A stretch of DNA of 64,000 nt from Lycocorax pyrrhopterus obiensis. Taxonomy: Eukaryota; Chordata; Aves; Passeriformes; Paradisaeidae. The notes beneath the pieces were generated by a model, which was given only the letters and a program-made list of their open reading frames with translations, did not search any database and was not told the DNA's origin. Positions 61,220-64,000 of this stretch are shown here, piece after piece; position 1 is the stretch's first letter; the number at the start of each line of letters is the position of its first letter. The position numbers were made by a program, and so were the translations under genes. The stretch is from positions 1,240,001 through 1,304,000 of the forward strand of contig JACSVZ010000039.1 of assembly GCA_014706295.1 (NCBI GenBank), read 5' to 3'.

Positions 61220-63654
61220 GTGATGATGTTAGATTATGTAGTCTTTGACAGTTCAAGAAATACCTAGTGTACATACTGTTGTGTTACACTGGATTTGTTT
61301 TGTCTTCTTTGGTGCAACTTCCCTTCTCAAGGATGGCAAAACTTCTCAATTCTGTCCTGCAGTTCAGTGGAATCAACTGGATTCTAACTCTGACGAGTGG
61401 CATTTCATCTGTGTAACTCCTCAAATTAAAACACTTTCTTTGTGGAAACGAGCCTGCCTGAAACAGCTTGCATTAAAACTCCACTGTAGTTAATAGGTCA
61501 AAATTCCCAAGGACATTGCACAAAAGTCTGGCACTGTCAGACTGGTTCATCTTAAAAATGCTGTCATAGAGCATTGTAGGCAGGAAAGCACAAATTGCAG
61601 GCGTTATGTTATTTTCACATATTTTTTGAGTGCTGCCAAAATAGGCATAATTTGCAGATAAAATAAAGAAAAAAACCTAGCAAGTTTGGCTGAAATAATA
61701 ATAAGGAATATTTAGAAATTTCTTAGGGCATGTCTGAGAATGTGCGGTGTATGTCAGCTCACAGACCATGATCATATCCTTTTTTCATGTATTCTCTAAG
61801 AAACCACAAAATCCACCAGGAATAAGACAGTGGAAGTCAGAACAGACACCACTTCTGATGTTTTAGTTACAAACAAAAATATATTAATTTATTTAATGAA
61901 ACTGCTGGTTTTATTTTTACCATCTTTAAAAATGCTTCTTTAGAACACAGAAGGGAGGGAATGGATTTGTTGATAAACATTCTTATCAACATTAGGTACA
62001 TCTTGAGTCCCTTCAGTACCTTTCTCTTAAATTTTCTTTGTAAGTCCTTCCTTAAAAATCAAGAAAAAACTGTTAGAAATCAAGGTGTTCCATCTAGATA
62101 CTTTTATGCAGCAGACAGATTTCTCTTACTTAGAGGATAACCTGAAACTCTGTTAATGGTGGCATTTGATGTATTTCTCTTAGTCTCAAGTTTTGCTGTA
62201 TTATTGGTAAATATAGCAAATCAACTGGGAATTTGCAACAGATGAAAATGTGAAGTATAAATGTAAGCAGATACTAAATGCTATATCAAAACACTATAAT
62301 ATAATTTAGGTATAACAACTGATTTACAAATGAAATGTTAGGCTGGAATATAGAAGAGAACACATACTGCAGAGCAAGCTGATAACAAAGCCCTATCTAA
62401 GTTTGCCTGATATTTTTCATTAAAAATCTGGTCTTGTATGAAGCCCAGTTGTTTACAGCTTTGCCAGACTTCAGTTGTTCAGGCTGGATGTCTGGCCGAG
62501 TCTGAATTGTTTTTGGAAGTTTCAACTAGAATGCTTTGAGCATTTCCAAGAATTAGTTGAGAGAAAATTCTTGTTTGCCCATGTGAAAACAATCCCATAA
62601 CCATTTTGCTGAACAGCTTTAATGTCTCCATGTTCCAGAGTGATCTACTGAAATTCAGCCAGGAAACTGCTTTGTGGCAGCAAATTGACTTTTGCCATTC
62701 CTGTGAAAATTATGCTGGGCTAAGAGCCACTGAACAAAGCATTTCACCCAGGATACCTTGGGGATACCAAAGATACCTGGTAGAGATTTGTAACTAACTT
62801 CTCAAAATAGCCCACACATGCTAAAAGCTGTCCCAGCTCCTCACATCTCACCTATTGCAGCTGACTCAGGCATGTGCCATTTCCAGAGAGCGCCTCCACC
62901 TTGCAGTTACTGGGTTAAGTAACACTCTTCCCACAGTTACTTCTTCATCTGGTGCTATGGCCTACAGCACAAAAAAATGAGATGAAAGCTCTTGGTTTTT
63001 TTCTGTTTCAACAATACTTCCTCAGCAGAGCCTATGCCATGGTGGCAAAAGGTGTGTGGATAGCACAATTGCTCCTGCTGCTAGGGGGGGTCACTGGTGA
63101 GGAATAGCATGGTGACAAGCCCTTTTGTGATACCTTCGTACCTGTCTGTCAGGATTTCTTTTCCAGTAATAAATACTGGCCATCACCTTTGCTGTGGGAT
63201 AGAAACATTGCCTTTGGGAAGACAGAGAATAATCAACAATCACACTGACACTTTGCCAGTGTAAATATGCTTTTATTAGGAATTTATCTCAATCTCAGCT
63301 GATTCACATTTGAAATCAGAATTATCCCAGTCCATGTGTTTCTGTGGTGTGAGATTTGTGCCATTGCATGGTTTGGCATTCACCATTACCTGACAGGCAA
63401 GTTGGACTTTTCTCTGAGTCCCAGCATCCGCCTCAGCTCATCTTCCAGGTGTGAGCTTTAGAAGTGTTCAATCTCCAATCCCTCTCTAATAGCTGCAACT
63501 CTCCAACTTCACCTGTAGTAATATGCATTTAAACCCTGATGGTATGCACTAGCCAAACTCTCACTCAAGACCAGGATCCACACCAAGATCCAATTACTAA
63601 GTAAGACTACCTCAACCTAAGGTGCTCATCAACCTCCTACAAACAGCTGTGGCT

Positions 63655-63790
63655 GCAGGGCGGGCACAAGCCCTATAAATCAGACCCTGGGAGGAGCCAA
63701 AGGTAGAGGTAGTTGTTTCTGGTTGTTGTGTGCTGCTGGAGCTCTGCTCTGAGAAATCATAATCCAAGACTCAGAAGACTGCAAGCTCCG
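63655..63790 (+). promoter_or_regulatory. TATA-type promoter-like segment
   Basis: A GGGCGGGC box at about 63658-63665 is followed by CCCTATAAATC, with TATAAAT at 63674-63680, and then a more GC-balanced, transcript-like stretch to the window end. This spacing is that of a TATA promoter or of an LTR U3/R junction. The downstream sequence is cut off by the window, so no product can be assigned. Confidence 0.3.
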
Positions 63791-64000
63791 GCACATTCAC
63801 CCGTCTGCGTGGCACCACCCTTCCCTGCAAAGCTGTCTTCTTAGTTCTTCCCTTTGGATTTGAGCACAGGGCAGGCTCCTAAGGCAATATGCTCAACCTG
63901 CTTTACTCTTGTAGAAACAGCTACAGCAACTGCTGTTCCCATATTTTCACCATGCTCACTGTTCCTCTTCTCCCTGCTGCACTCCCCCCCAGGAATTTGT

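Noticed and set aside
1..64000. CRISPR array, operon, tRNA/rRNA cluster or other microbial system
   Set aside because: No regularly spaced direct repeats, no dense coding and no RNA gene were recognised; the CR1 repeats and intron-like structure point to a bird nuclear genome.

Overview
This is a vertebrate nuclear DNA window, almost certainly from a bird. The evidence is several 3' ends of CR1 LINEs (the retroposon that dominates avian genomes), an older amniote-type CR1/L3-like relic, an AT-rich background with one isolated CpG island, and no long uninterrupted ORFs. Nothing microbial is present: no operons, CRISPR array, phage or plasmid module. I cannot name the species. Nearly all listed ORFs of 60-190 codons are chance frames in intronic or intergenic DNA, or GC-driven frames inside the CpG island.

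Layout. (1) 1-12.2 kb: probable 5' part of a minus-strand gene, gene A, whose CpG-island promoter lies at about 11.64-12.75 kb. A plausible first coding exon sits at 12141-12189. Two short downstream exon candidates (4094-4157 and 2444-2487) have good splice sites and matching phase. Three CR1 fragments lie in this stretch. (2) 12.8-43.1 kb: apparently gene-free DNA holding one LTR-like element near 18.1-18.4 kb, an ancient CR1/L3-like relic at about 18.7-19.1 kb, a CR1 tail at 39.6 kb and several microsatellites. (3) 43.1 to at least 57.7 kb: a second minus-strand gene, gene B, inferred here from a series of phase-compatible short exons. It ends in a terminal coding exon at 44206-44494 with AATAAA signals about 1 kb downstream. 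I could not identify its product. Two joins are unresolved, so a decayed copy cannot be excluded. (4) 57.7-64 kb: possible further exons of gene B, an opposite-strand exon candidate at 61.1 kb, and a TATA-type promoter-like segment at 63.67 kb.

Genes A and B are in the same orientation, about 31 kb apart, with no sign of a shared role. Exon calls were made by eye from acceptor, donor and frame consistency. In AT-rich sequence that method yields false positives, so confidences are kept low to moderate. A protein or transcript alignment would settle them.
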